Assembly (NCBI RefSeq): GCF_003576475.1
Contig: NZ_QWGR01000001.1
Location: 558,001 to 622,000 of the forward strand
Reading direction: 5' to 3'
Source: Maribellus luteus
Lineage (GTDB): Bacteria; Bacteroidota; Bacteroidia; Bacteroidales; Prolixibacteraceae
Length of the DNA stretch: 64,000 nt
Made by a program: the position numbers and the translations under genes. Shown one piece after another: positions 24,993 to 34,244 of this stretch. The notes under the pieces were generated by a model, which searched no databases, was not told where the DNA came from, and worked only from the letters and a program-made list of their open reading frames with translations. How positions within the stretch are numbered: position 1 is the stretch's first letter; every line of letters starts with the position of its first letter.

Positions 24993-26315
24993 TTATTCGT
25001 TGTACCAGTTAATCTTCCGGGTAAAGAACATGGTAAGAGCCAGTACCACAAACAAACCAATGCTTCCGACTAAAAGGGCGTAAGTTTCCAATTGCATTAA
25101 AACAAAGATAAACCCGAAGGAAAAAGTGAGGATCAGGGTTTGCACAATTGCATTGCCCCAGCTTTTCAGGAATGTGCGGGAGTAGAAAAGCACCAGGGTA
25201 ATAACAGCTACCGCTGAAATAAGGTAAGCCAGGTTAAACCCGAGTTGCTCGGATATGGAAAGCAGCAGCAGGTAAAAAATCAGCACGGCAAATCCCACTA
25301 AAATGTACTGAAAAGGATGCACTTTTTGTTTGGTGATGATCTCGTTTAAAAAGAAGGACAGAAATACAAACAAAATGACCATGATGGCGTATTTGGCCGA
25401 ACGCGAACTTTTCTGGTAGTGGTCGGCAACGGTAACCAGTTTCACCCCAAAATCGGCATCGGTAACGCGGTATTCATCGTTTTTCCATAGTTGAGGGAAA
25501 TTCCGGTTAAAGTTCAGGATTTTCCATTCAGCGGTAAAACCATCCTTATCGATGTTGTGGTCGGCCGGCAAAAAACTGCCCACGAACCCCGGATCGTTCC
25601 ACTGCGATAACATGTTTACTTCGGTGGTTTCTCCCAGCGGCGCAAAGTTCAAAGATTCCGAACCCTTTAAATGAAGGGTGAAATGAAAATTGGCCGGAAA
25701 ACTTTCAGCGGACAGGGAGGTGAGTGGTAGCGATATTCCGTTATTTCCAATCAGTCGGTTTTCCATTCCCGGAAGAAAGGAAAAAACAGAGTCGTTCCAG
25801 CTCAGCTCCACTTTGTCGTTTATCCCGCGCAGGTCGCTGATCGAAACCAGGATTTTTGCCTTCTCCCACAGAACATCGTTTTGCGGAATTTTAAGTGTAT
25901 TGAAATCAGGTAGTTCAAAGTTTCCTCCCACTTTAATGCCCGACTCGTAAACTACTGCTTCGTAAATGCTTATTTTTCGTTTTTCTGGGGCGATCTCGCT
26001 TCCGATTTTGAGCGTTTTTGGCAAAACGTAAGTCTGCCGGATTGTTTCGCTGATTTCCTTTCCATCCACATCAAAACTACGCTCGATGTAAGGAATCATC
26101 AAAACCGGTCCGCGGACGGTTTGTGCGAGCGACCATTTTTGCATCACATCCTGTTTGGTAATTTCTGCCGTACCTTGCCGCTCGCCGATCAGTCCCAGGA
26201 TCATAAATTTGGGAATGAGCAAAGCAATGGTGATGGCGCCGATTATAAACACTTTCAAAGTGATCTGCCAGTTCACCGATTTTTGTTTTTCCTGTAAGAA
26301 TTCTTTTGCTTCCAT
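24993..26315 (-). CDS. creD: CreD family inner-membrane protein
   Basis: A 440-residue protein of the CreD (cell envelope integrity) family. One N-terminal membrane helix (about 20-42, VFIIGAITIALLIPKFMILGLIG) is followed by the conserved RQGTAEITKQDVMQKW stretch, a large periplasmic beta-rich domain and five or six C-terminal helices (from about 300). CreD belongs to envelope-stress regulons in proteobacteria and its biochemical activity is unknown. It lies just downstream of a winged-helix regulator and a membrane protein on the same strand, and a palindromic site occurs 31 bases above its start, so it likely has its own controlled promoter. Confidence 0.9.
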   Translation of the reverse strand: MEAKEFLQEKQKSVNWQITLKVFIIGAITIALLIPKFMILGLIGERQGTAEITKQDVMQKWSLAQTVRGPVLMIPYIERSFDVDGKEISETIRQTYVLPKTLKIGSEIAPEKRKISIYEAVVYESGIKVGGNFELPDFNTLKIPQNDVLWEKAKILVSISDLRGINDKVELSWNDSVFSFLPGMENRLIGNNGISLPLTSLSAESFPANFHFTLHLKGSESLNFAPLGETTEVNMLSQWNDPGFVGSFLPADHNIDKDGFTAEWKILNFNRNFPQLWKNDEYRVTDADFGVKLVTVADHYQKSSRSAKYAIMVILFVFLSFFLNEIITKQKVHPFQYILVGFAVLIFYLLLLSISEQLGFNLAYLISAVAVITLVLFYSRTFLKSWGNAIVQTLILTFSFGFIFVLMQLETYALLVGSIGLFVVLALTMFFTRKINWYNE

Positions 26316-26345
26316 GTTGTTTGTATTTTATGAGTTATTCAAAGA

Positions 26346-26362
26346 ACTTTGAAATTCAAAGT
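26346..26362. promoter_or_regulatory. Palindromic operator upstream of creD
   Basis: ACTTTGAAATTCAAAGT, a perfect 17-bp palindrome with one central base. The same sequence in inverse orientation lies at 27311-27327 above the regulator operon. It overlaps the region expected to hold the creD promoter, which favours repression. Confidence 0.75.
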
Positions 26363-26377
26363 GTATGGGTAAAAAAA

Positions 26378-26674
26378 TTAAAGTTGTTTCAGTATTTCTT
26401 CCAGTGCCTGCAAATGGCTCTCAAATGCGGCTGCCCCTGAAGGAGTGATTTCATAATTGGTGTTGGGTTTCCGGTTAATAAAGCTTTTGTTCACGGCAAT
26501 GTAACCGGCACTTTCCAATGCTTTAAGGTGACTTGCCAGGTTGCCATCGGTTACTTCCAGTACTTCTTTTAGCTGGTTAAAAGAAGCCCGTGAATTGACC
26601 GACAGTACCGACATAATTCCCAGCCGGATTTTGTTGTCAAAAGCTTTGTTTAAATTTTGAAAACTGGTTTTCAC
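26378..26674 (-). CDS. Winged-helix transcriptional regulator
   Basis: A 98-residue single-domain DNA-binding protein of the MarR/ArsR-like winged-helix kind (HTH_27 type): NKIRLGIMSVLSVNSRASFN, the recognition helix region VTDGNLASHLKALESAGYIAV and the wing KSFINRKPNTNYEITPSG. It has no effector domain and no Cys pair for metal sensing. It is four bases downstream of the membrane-protein gene and upstream of creD. In other Bacteroidota such regulators sit beside creD and a multi-helix membrane protein. The paired palindromes at 26346 and 27311 are the probable binding sites, implying autoregulation. Confidence 0.85.
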   Translation of the reverse strand: MKTSFQNLNKAFDNKIRLGIMSVLSVNSRASFNQLKEVLEVTDGNLASHLKALESAGYIAVNKSFINRKPNTNYEITPSGAAAFESHLQALEEILKQL

Positions 26675-26677
26675 GGT

Positions 26678-27298
26678 TTAGTTTTTTGATGAATGTTCGT
26701 ACCTGAAATACATCAGTGTCCCGTAAATAATGTGCATCAGTCCAAATCCAAGTGCCCAGAAAAGCAAGCCCCAGGCGGGAATCAAAGCTGCCAGTATTCC
26801 CAGCGATACCTGGAAAATGCCAAGGTAAAAAATCTCCTGTCGGGTGAATTTAGCGGCATTTACAAGTGCGAGTCCATAGAAAATCAAGCAGCCCGGAGCA
26901 ACGATTTCAGACACCCCGTTGAAAATGAAGATGAGTATCAATAAACCTCCACTTATCAGCGGAATAGCGAGGTTGATCAACATTAAGCGCGATCCCGGAT
27001 TCCATATTTTTTTTCCGGCCTTACTGGCTCTTTTGTAGGTGAGTAATACAACAGTAATAAGTGAAACCACCAGCACCGTTACGGCAATAAAAAGCATTAA
27101 CGAGATAACTTCTGTTGAACCACGGTATTCCATTGTTTGGGGAGCGGTCATTTTCAGGTAGAAAATGATGGCTCCGGCCAGTGCATAAATCCCGATCAAT
27201 ATTCCCGATAAACCGCTGAGTGATAAGAAACGGCTCGAATCTTCCATCATTTTGCGGATTTCCTTAATCTCGGCGAGGTAATTTTCTGTGGTTTTCAT
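26678..27298 (-). CDS. Multi-helix membrane protein of the creD locus
   Basis: A 206-residue protein with a short N-terminal helix carrying charged residues (YLAEIKEIRKMMEDSSRFLS) and about six hydrophobic segments from residue 27 on, ending FWALGFGLMHIIYGTLMYFR. No enzyme motif is visible. First gene of the unit with the winged-helix regulator (3-base gap) and then creD. Function unknown; the context suggests it belongs to an envelope-stress or membrane-signal response. A perfect operator palindrome lies 13 bases above the start. Confidence 0.75.
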   Translation of the reverse strand: MKTTENYLAEIKEIRKMMEDSSRFLSLSGLSGILIGIYALAGAIIFYLKMTAPQTMEYRGSTEVISLMLFIAVTVLVVSLITVVLLTYKRASKAGKKIWNPGSRLMLINLAIPLISGGLLILIFIFNGVSEIVAPGCLIFYGLALVNAAKFTRQEIFYLGIFQVSLGILAALIPAWGLLFWALGFGLMHIIYGTLMYFRYEHSSKN

Positions 27299-27310
27299 GT
27301 TGTTAAAAGT

Positions 27311-27327
27311 ACTTTGAATTTCAAAGT
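27311..27327. promoter_or_regulatory. Palindromic operator upstream of the regulator operon
   Basis: ACTTTGAATTTCAAAGT, exact reverse complement of 26346-26362. It lies immediately upstream of the 27298 start and overlaps the likely -7 box region (TTACTTTG on the minus strand). Confidence 0.75.
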
Positions 27328-27337
27328 AAGTAAATAG

Positions 27338-27354
27338 GAATCGAATTTCAAAGC
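27338..27354. promoter_or_regulatory. Degenerate second operator site
   Basis: GAATTTCAAAGC (27343-27354) repeats one arm of the palindrome at 27311, seven of eight positions in the right arm, four of eight in the left. It is 27 bases from the main site and could give tandem binding. Confidence 0.4.
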
Positions 27355-27388
27355 AGATCAGCGGAAATTTTTATTGAAAAAGAAAAGC

Positions 27389-28648
27389 TTAAATCAAAAA
27401 CTGAAACAGATCCGGATTGTCATTCAGGTATTCGTACACAAAACCGTTTTCTTCCATGCGCTGGATAAGGCCGTTCAGGTCTTCCTTTTTCTGTAGTTCG
27501 ATCCCGATCATGGCCGGGCCTTTTTCGCGGTTGGTTTTCTTCGAATATTCAAAATGGGTAATATCGTCGTTGGGGCCGAGTACCACGTCTACAAAGGTTT
27601 TTAAGGCTCCGGCGCGCTGCGGAAAGCGTACAATAAAATAATGTTTAAGGCCTTCGTACAAAAGCGAGCGCTCCTTGATCTCTTCTGTTCGGGTGATGTC
27701 GTTATTACTGCCGCTGACGATGCAAACCACGTTTTTACCTTTTATTTCATCCCTGAAATAGTCGAGTGCTGCAATGGAAAGTGCACCGGCAGGCTCAATC
27801 ACAATGGCATCGCGGTTGTACAGCTCCAGGATTTTAGTACAGATTTTCCCTTCCGGAACCGGCTGAACTTTATCAAGCAGTTCTTTGCAAATGTCGAATG
27901 TGAGGTTCCCCACGCGTTGTACTGCCGCACCATCCACAAACTTGTCGATTTTTTCGAGCGTCACCACTTGTCCGGCATCGAGCGATTTTTGCATCGAAGG
28001 CGCTCCGGCAGGCTCCACTCCAATGATTTTCGTGTTCGGGCTTATTTGTTTGAAATAAGCGCCAACACCGGCAGCCAGTCCGCCGCCGCCAATGGGTATA
28101 AAAACAAAGTCGATATCTTCTTTGGTATCCTGAAGAATCTCAAGCGCAACCGTTCCCTGGCCTTCAATAATCTCGCGATCGTCAAACGGGTGGATAAAAG
28201 CCATTCCTGTTTTCTGGCAGTCGGCCAGTGCAAGGTTGTGTGCGTCGTCGTAAGTGTCACCAATCAGGATCACTTCCACATTTTCTTTTCCAAACATTTG
28301 CACCTGCCGCACTTTTTGTTTGGGAGTTGTGGCGGGCATGTAAATTTTTCCTTTGATACCTAATTTGCTGCACGAATAGGCCACGCCCTGCGCGTGGTTT
28401 CCGGCGCTTGCGCATACCACGCCTTTTTTGCGCTCTTCGGCCGACAACTTGGCAATTTTGTTGTACGCACCCCTGATTTTGTAGGAACGCACCTGTTGCA
28501 AATCTTCGCGTTTCAGGTAAATACTTGCCTGAAACTCTTCCGAAAGATTTAGATTAAGCTGAAGCGGTGTTTGAAGGATGATATCGTTGATGCGGCGTTT
28601 GGCGCGGGTTATGCTTTGTATCTGTGGAAAATATTTATCGGATGCCAT
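27389..28648 (-). CDS. ilvA: Threonine ammonia-lyase (threonine dehydratase)
   Basis: A 419-residue PLP enzyme of fold type II that converts L-threonine to 2-oxobutanoate, the first step of isoleucine synthesis. The PLP lysine lies in VRSYKIRGAYNKI (near residue 58); GNHAQGVAYSCSKLG, the glycine-rich phosphate loop PIGGGGLAAGVGAY (about 185) and VCIVSGSNND are as expected. A single C-terminal ACT-like domain (about 330-419; RFPQRAGALKTFVD) suggests the shorter, one-domain regulatory form. No other ilv genes are adjacent. A full -7 box precedes the ATG. Confidence 0.93.
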   Translation of the reverse strand: MASDKYFPQIQSITRAKRRINDIILQTPLQLNLNLSEEFQASIYLKREDLQQVRSYKIRGAYNKIAKLSAEERKKGVVCASAGNHAQGVAYSCSKLGIKGKIYMPATTPKQKVRQVQMFGKENVEVILIGDTYDDAHNLALADCQKTGMAFIHPFDDREIIEGQGTVALEILQDTKEDIDFVFIPIGGGGLAAGVGAYFKQISPNTKIIGVEPAGAPSMQKSLDAGQVVTLEKIDKFVDGAAVQRVGNLTFDICKELLDKVQPVPEGKICTKILELYNRDAIVIEPAGALSIAALDYFRDEIKGKNVVCIVSGSNNDITRTEEIKERSLLYEGLKHYFIVRFPQRAGALKTFVDVVLGPNDDITHFEYSKKTNREKGPAMIGIELQKKEDLNGLIQRMEENGFVYEYLNDNPDLFQFLI

Positions 28649-28661
28649 TTTATCTTTTTTG

Positions 28662-28690
28662 CAAAGATAACCATCAATTGTTAATGGTTA
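28662..28690 (-). promoter_or_regulatory. ilvA promoter box with overlapping inverted repeat
   Basis: TATCTTTG on the minus strand (28662-28669) is a full -7 match, with a start expected near 28656. The inverted repeat TAACCAT/ATGGTTA (28668-28674 and 28684-28690) overlaps its upstream side and could be an operator. Confidence 0.4.
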
Positions 28691-28770
28691 GTTCAACCGA
28701 ACCCGATGAATGATAATTTGATAAACTACGTTATTGGAGATTATTGGTAAGTTATAGACCTAATCGTGTC

Positions 28771-29409
28771 TTATTTTTTTACTTTTTCGAGTTGTTGCCG
28801 CCCCAGCACAGTGGCAACAGAAACAAATATGATCCATACCGAAATGCCATCGATAAAAAAGATTTCGGCGATACCATTCAATCCGTTGCTTACTAGCAAG
28901 TAAGCCATTATCAGAATTACCAGCCCCAGGATGCATATTCCTGTTATGCCGATAAATGGCAATTTTTTTAGTATGGCTACCTGAAATGTTATTATGAGTG
29001 TTGGGACCGACAAAAACACAACCACTGCGAGTATATTGTGTAAAAATCGCTGCAACGAAGGGGCTAAACTATGCCAACTGTATGGTTGTATGTTATGTGG
29101 AACAAAGGCAAGAAGTGCGAGGGAAGCAAACGTATAAGTAATGATGCGCATTAGGCGCGCGTGTTTGCCAAGGTTGTAGTATTTTGTAAGTAGCCAGAAA
29201 AATGTATAAAGAAGGATTGCCATGGTAAAAAGCAGTAGCGTGTACCCCCTTTCAAATTCTTTCCCGTATAAACTTTTGTTGCTTAAAAAACTGAGTGTTT
29301 GTTCGCTAATGTTGATGTCTACATGTTGCAACGATTTTTTTACCGCATCGGGCAAAAGGCCAACGGTAATATAACCAATCAACAGTATTCCGAATTTTGT
29401 CCAGTTCAT
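28771..29409 (-). CDS. DUF998-like integral membrane protein
   Basis: A 212-residue protein with about six membrane helices. The pattern of a first helix, an N-terminal extracytoplasmic stretch, then ARLMRIITYTFASLALLAFVP and HNILAVVVFLSVPTLIITF resembles DUF998-type proteins; the SVPTLIITF helix and the H-x-x-x-A in RFLHNILAVV fit. Molecular function of the family is unknown. It stands alone between ilvA and the GH92 genes, both on the same strand but separated by over 100 bases. Identification rests on hydropathy and length. Confidence 0.6.
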   Translation of the reverse strand: MNWTKFGILLIGYITVGLLPDAVKKSLQHVDINISEQTLSFLSNKSLYGKEFERGYTLLLFTMAILLYTFFWLLTKYYNLGKHARLMRIITYTFASLALLAFVPHNIQPYSWHSLAPSLQRFLHNILAVVVFLSVPTLIITFQVAILKKLPFIGITGICILGLVILIMAYLLVSNGLNGIAEIFFIDGISVWIIFVSVATVLGRQQLEKVKK

Positions 29410-29632
29410 ATTAAATCCGATTTTCTATCCGGTTTTATTCTTGGCAAATTAATTATTCCGAAACTCTTAAACCTTGCTTTGCCGTAAAACTCATATAACT
29501 CAAACAAACTGTAGCACAACCCTAAAATTAAAAGGATTGATCAGACTTAAAAGAAAAATTCCGGGATTTTTTAGCCTCAGTATGATTTCTGTGGCCAAAA
29601 AGTCCCGGAATAATCTCTATTCTGGCTAATTG

Positions 29633-31873
29633 CTAATAAACAACCGATTCGGGGCGGTCTTCCGCTTTGCTGCCAAAATCTTTGTTCGGTGTATTACCCA
29701 TGGTAAAAACCAGCTCGCCACCGGCTTGCAGTTGCTTGTGGGTAATGTATGTTTTTGTATACGGTTCTCCGTTCAGGCTAACCGATTGAATATACAGGTT
29801 TTCCTTGCTGTTGTTTTGGGTTGACAGGGTGAAGGTTTTTCCTTCAGGGAAAGAAAGTTCTACCGTGTCGAACAGCGGACTGCCAAAAACATAAGCTCCG
29901 TTGGCCGGGTTAACCGGGTAGAAACCAATGGATGAAAGCACGTACCAGGCCGACATCTGGCCACAGTCTTCGTTTCCGCACAAGCCGTCGGGTTGGTCGG
30001 TGTACATAGTGGTGCAGATTTCGCGTACTTTTTCGGCGGTTTTCCACTGTGCGCCGGCGTAAGTATACAGGTAAGTGGTGTGGTGACTGGGTTCGTTGCC
30101 ATGTGCATACTGGCCAATCAAGCCCGAAATATCGTTGGATGCACCTTCAACCTGTTCCGAAGAAATGCTGAACAAGCTATCGAGTTTGGCGAGGAAGGCT
30201 TCCTCACCACCTTGCAGTTGAATCAGTCCTTCCGGGTTTTGGGGTACCAGCCAGGTATATTGCCAGCTGTTGCCTTCGCAAAAATCGTCGCTGCGGTGCT
30301 GCGAAGAAATAGGATCGAAGGGTGTACGCCAGTTGCCGTCGGATAATTTTCCGCGCATAAATTTACTGGCCGGGTCAAAATAATTCCGGTAATATTCAGC
30401 ACGTTTCGAGAACAGTTCGTAATCTTCCGTTTTGCCCATCGCTTTGGCCATGGCAGCAATGCACCAGTCGTCGATGGCGTATTCCAGTCCCATGGCAACC
30501 GATTCAACCATTTTATCGGCCGGAATGTAGCCCAGTTCTTTTACGTAATCCAGGCCGCGTTCATCCAAAAGGGCCGAAGTTTTCATGGCATGAAAAGCTT
30601 TTTCTGCATCAAATCCGCGGAATCCTTTCAAATAGGCATCGGCAATCACCGGAACCGAATGGTAACCTACCATGGTGTTGGTTTCATTTCCCCACAGGTG
30701 CCACACCGGAAGCTTGCCTTGCTGCTCGAAAGCCGCAAGCAGCGAGTTCACAAAGTCATCCACACGTTCGGGTTGAAAAATAGTGAAAAGCGGGTGGGCC
30801 GCACGGTAGGTATCCCACAGCGAGAATGTGGTATAGTTTTTAAATCCCGGGTTGGTATAAACTTCTTTGTCGGTGCCCCTGTAATCGCCGTTGGTATCGT
30901 CGAAAAGAGAAGGTGCGATCATGGTGTGGTAAAGCGATGTGTAAAAAGTCTTTTTATCGGCGATACTGGCTGTTTCAATCTTGATCTTGCCCAATTCCGC
31001 GTTCCATTTTTCGGTAGCAGCTTTTTGCGTATTTTCAAAATTCCAGTCGTTGAGTTCGGCTACCAGGTTGCCTTTGGCATTTTCAGTGCTTACGGGCGAA
31101 ATGGCTGTTTTTACCATTAAAACGCCATTGCCTTCAAACTCAACAAGAGCCGTTATCTGGCCTTTTTCCGAATCAGACCTTACCACTTCAAAGTTTGCAA
31201 TGGGTTTCGAGAATTCAGTATGAAAAAACACCCGCTGATCAGCAGCCCAGCCTTTTGAAAATCTTAGTCCGGCAATGCTTTGGTCGCCCGTTTGTTTTAG
31301 TTCACCTTTTTGAATGGCATCCCAGCCGGTTCCGTATTTCAGGTCGATCAGTACTTTTGAATTGCCTTCTCCCTTGAAATCGTATTTATGAAAACCAACG
31401 CGCTCGGTGGCTGTTAATTCTGCTTTTACCTTGTAGCGGTCGATGTCGATGGAATAATAACCCGGCTTGACGCTTTCGTTGGCGTGTGTATATTTTGCCT
31501 GCCAGTCGTACGGGTTTTCACCGTCGAAATTGGGTGTGTAATCGCCCGAAAGCGGCATAAAAAGCACATCGCCCAAATCGCCGATACCGGTTCCGCTCAG
31601 CTGAGTGTGTGCAAAGCCAATGATTAGCGAGTCGGAATAGTGGTAGCCCGAACACCAGTCCCAGCCTTGTGTGGGGTTATTGGGACCCAGTTGCACCGCT
31701 CCAAAGGGAACGCTGGCCCCAACAAACACGTGGCCGTGGTAATCACTTCCGATCATCGGATCGACAAAAGTTGTAAAATCGGTTGGCTCTTCCTGCTGCA
31801 TTGTTTTTTCGCTGTTACACGCGCTTAAAAACAAGAGGGCGAGAGCAATTGCTAAATTGAAAAATAGTCTCAT
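29633..31873 (-). CDS. GH92 family alpha-mannosidase (lipoprotein)
   Basis: A 746-residue glycoside hydrolase of family 92, calcium-dependent exo-alpha-mannosidases that trim N-glycans. A lipobox (LFLSACNSE, Cys near 19) predicts a lipoprotein. Family blocks are MIGSDYHGHVFVGASVPFGAVQLGP, FSLWDTYRAAHPLFTIFQP, GYHSVPVIADAYLKG, the large-loop WQYTWLVPQN and GNEDCGQMSAWYVLSSIGFYPV, which supplies the acid/base and metal-binding region. It is 33 bases downstream of a second GH92 on the same strand. The exact linkage (alpha-1,2, 1,3 or 1,6) is not predictable by eye. Confidence 0.95.
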   Translation of the reverse strand: MRLFFNLAIALALLFLSACNSEKTMQQEEPTDFTTFVDPMIGSDYHGHVFVGASVPFGAVQLGPNNPTQGWDWCSGYHYSDSLIIGFAHTQLSGTGIGDLGDVLFMPLSGDYTPNFDGENPYDWQAKYTHANESVKPGYYSIDIDRYKVKAELTATERVGFHKYDFKGEGNSKVLIDLKYGTGWDAIQKGELKQTGDQSIAGLRFSKGWAADQRVFFHTEFSKPIANFEVVRSDSEKGQITALVEFEGNGVLMVKTAISPVSTENAKGNLVAELNDWNFENTQKAATEKWNAELGKIKIETASIADKKTFYTSLYHTMIAPSLFDDTNGDYRGTDKEVYTNPGFKNYTTFSLWDTYRAAHPLFTIFQPERVDDFVNSLLAAFEQQGKLPVWHLWGNETNTMVGYHSVPVIADAYLKGFRGFDAEKAFHAMKTSALLDERGLDYVKELGYIPADKMVESVAMGLEYAIDDWCIAAMAKAMGKTEDYELFSKRAEYYRNYFDPASKFMRGKLSDGNWRTPFDPISSQHRSDDFCEGNSWQYTWLVPQNPEGLIQLQGGEEAFLAKLDSLFSISSEQVEGASNDISGLIGQYAHGNEPSHHTTYLYTYAGAQWKTAEKVREICTTMYTDQPDGLCGNEDCGQMSAWYVLSSIGFYPVNPANGAYVFGSPLFDTVELSFPEGKTFTLSTQNNSKENLYIQSVSLNGEPYTKTYITHKQLQAGGELVFTMGNTPNKDFGSKAEDRPESVVY

Positions 31874-31906
31874 AACATGTAAATTATTAAGTTATTGTTG
31901 GTTGCA

Positions 31907-34150
31907 TTAATGTATAACCTCCAGGATGCCGCCTTTCACCAGCTCGGCGTGGTTTAAAAAGAACGATTTTTGTGACTTTTCGTTCCATTTTATGCTTTTT
32001 ATTTTTGATTCCGGATTTCCGCTTTGACGGATAATAATTTCTTTGCCCGGATAGAAGTTTTGATCCAGCTTTATTTTTACCTCTTCAAAAACGGGGGAGG
32101 AAAGGGCGTAATTCATATCGCCCGGAATAACCGGGTAAATTCCCAGCATGGCATATACCACCCAGGCCGACATGGTTCCGGTGTCGTCGTTTCCGGGAAG
32201 CCCGCCGGGAGCGTTTTTGAAATAGGTGGCGATCAGGCGGCGAACTTCTTTTTGTGTACGCCATTCTTCGCCTTTCACATAGTTAAAAAGCCAGGGATAG
32301 TGGATGTCCGGTTCATTGGTCATGTCAAAATTTCCTTCGTCAAAGGTGGCTTGCAGTTTCTTTACAAAGTTTTTCTTTCCACCGTTGAGTTCAATCATTC
32401 CTTTTACATCGTGCTGGGCGCAAAAGTTGTATTGATAGGCATTTCCTTCGTGAAAGCCCGGGCTTGGCTCAAAGTTTTCGCCTTGTTTCGGGTCGAAATC
32501 AGGCAGGAAATCGCCGTTCTCCAGCTTGGGGCGTACAATCCCAAATTCAGGATCGTAATAATTTTTCCAGCTTTTTGATTGATTCAGAAAACGTTCGTAA
32601 TCGGCTGTTTTTCCCAGGTCTTTTGCGAGCTGTGCCAGGTTCCAGTCGGCGATGTAATATTCCAGCGCGTGCGAAACCGAGTTGTCGTATTGTGCTTTTA
32701 TCGGTACATAGCCCAGCGAAATGTAGTCGTCGATATCGGGCCGTATTTTATTGTCTTTCCCGGGAGTGGTGGCCGATTTATACATTCCTTCGTACGCTTT
32801 CGCCACATCAAAATTCCGGATGCCGCGAAACCAGGTATCCACAATCACCGGAATCACCGGGTCGCCTTCCATTACGTGGGTTTCGGTACTGTTTAGTTCC
32901 CAACGGGGCAGCCAGCCACTTTCGTCGTACATCTCGATCAGTGAATTAACCATGTTCAGCTGCTGTTCCGGAAAGGCCAGGCTAAAAAACGGATGCAGGT
33001 TGCGGTAGGTATCCCACAACGAAAACACCGTGTAGCGTTCGCCGTTTTCACGTTGTTTTATTTCGAACGATTCCATGGCCGGATACTGGCCGTTTACATC
33101 GCTCAGAATATTCGGATGAATTTGCATGTGGTACAAAGCCGTGTAAAAAACTGTCTTCTGATCGTCGGTTCCACCTTTTACCGTAATGGTTGAAAGCGCT
33201 TTGTTCCATTTCTCTTCTGCTTGTTTCCGGGTGGTTTCAAAATCGAACCGATTGGATTCCGCATTTAGGTTTTGCCGGGCATTGTCGATGCTGACATACG
33301 AAACGCCTACTTCCACCAAAATCTGTTCGTTTTCTTTTGTATTGAAAGTAAACCAGGCACCAATGCTGTCGCCGGTCATTTCTGCCCGGTAGTTTTTGTA
33401 GTATTTAAATTTGTTGCTTGTTGCCGACCACGACGCTTCTGCGTCCATTTTTGGCATTTTTTTCCAGGCACCCAACTCTTCAGCAGCCTTGCTGAAACGC
33501 GCCACAAAATAAACCGGACGTTCGGTTCCGTCGTTGTAGCAGAAAGTACCGGTCATGCGCGAACCTTCCACTTCCCGATCGTTCACAATCCGCAACGAAG
33601 CACCGCTTTCGTTGGTAAGCCCGTTTCCGAGGTCGATCAAAATGTTGGATTGACCGGCCGGAAAGGTAAAACGACTGATCCCGCTTCGCTCGGTGGCAGA
33701 TACTTCTGTTAAAATACTGTACTTGTTCAGAAAAGTAGAGTAGTAGCCGGGATGTGCAACTTGTTCGCTCATTTCGGAACCATATTCCCGAAAATCGGCA
33801 TTCAGTTTTCCGGTAGTTGGCATAAGCAGAATCACGCCCAGTTCGGGGCAGCCCACGCCGCTCAGGTTTACATGCGAGTAGCCGGTAAAATACTTGTTGT
33901 CCCAGGAATAAGGCGTCGACCACCAGCCTGCGTCCTTGTCGTGCTTGTTGAGTTCTGAGTTTCCGGCAACGTTAAAGGGGACCACCGAAACCATTCCGCG
34001 CGGAACAATTGCTCCCGGATTGGTGGTGCCGTAATTGGTACTGCCGATAAAGGGATTTACCCATTCGCCAGGTTCCTGTGCCGTACAAACAGAGGCCGAA
34101 AATACGGTCAATAGCAGGTATAGGAACTTGATTTTTAGAGGATGCGGCAT
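31907..34150 (-). CDS. GH92 family alpha-mannosidase (secreted)
   Basis: A 747-residue GH92 enzyme. The signal peptide (residues 1-24, LYLLLTVFSASVCTAQ) has no lipobox Cys at the usual place, so it is periplasmic or secreted rather than lipidated. Motifs: FIGSTNYGTTNPGAIVPRGM, FSLWDTYRNLHPFFSLAFP, EGDPVIPVIVDTWFRG, EGNAYQYNFCAQHDVKG and GNDDTGTMSAWVVYAMLGIYPV. The two neighbouring GH92 enzymes differ clearly from each other, so they probably act on different linkages of one glycan. It is the upstream gene of the pair and diverges from the GH18 gene with a 94-base gap. No SusCD pair is present next to them. Confidence 0.95.
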   Translation of the reverse strand: MPHPLKIKFLYLLLTVFSASVCTAQEPGEWVNPFIGSTNYGTTNPGAIVPRGMVSVVPFNVAGNSELNKHDKDAGWWSTPYSWDNKYFTGYSHVNLSGVGCPELGVILLMPTTGKLNADFREYGSEMSEQVAHPGYYSTFLNKYSILTEVSATERSGISRFTFPAGQSNILIDLGNGLTNESGASLRIVNDREVEGSRMTGTFCYNDGTERPVYFVARFSKAAEELGAWKKMPKMDAEASWSATSNKFKYYKNYRAEMTGDSIGAWFTFNTKENEQILVEVGVSYVSIDNARQNLNAESNRFDFETTRKQAEEKWNKALSTITVKGGTDDQKTVFYTALYHMQIHPNILSDVNGQYPAMESFEIKQRENGERYTVFSLWDTYRNLHPFFSLAFPEQQLNMVNSLIEMYDESGWLPRWELNSTETHVMEGDPVIPVIVDTWFRGIRNFDVAKAYEGMYKSATTPGKDNKIRPDIDDYISLGYVPIKAQYDNSVSHALEYYIADWNLAQLAKDLGKTADYERFLNQSKSWKNYYDPEFGIVRPKLENGDFLPDFDPKQGENFEPSPGFHEGNAYQYNFCAQHDVKGMIELNGGKKNFVKKLQATFDEGNFDMTNEPDIHYPWLFNYVKGEEWRTQKEVRRLIATYFKNAPGGLPGNDDTGTMSAWVVYAMLGIYPVIPGDMNYALSSPVFEEVKIKLDQNFYPGKEIIIRQSGNPESKIKSIKWNEKSQKSFFLNHAELVKGGILEVIH

Positions 34151-34244
34151 TTTTTATATTGTTAAAAGTTTTTAAAAAAATTTACAAAGGGTAAATATAT
34201 ATCATTAATTTTAGGTCACTCAATATGAACTAAAACTTTTTACT

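Noticed and set aside
27641-28363. 240-codon frame antisense to ilvA
   Set aside because: Shadow of a conserved housekeeping gene, with unnatural His/Cys/Phe-rich composition.
30590-31120. 176-codon frame antisense to the first GH92 gene
   Set aside because: Opposite a well-conserved GH92 reading frame; no family features.
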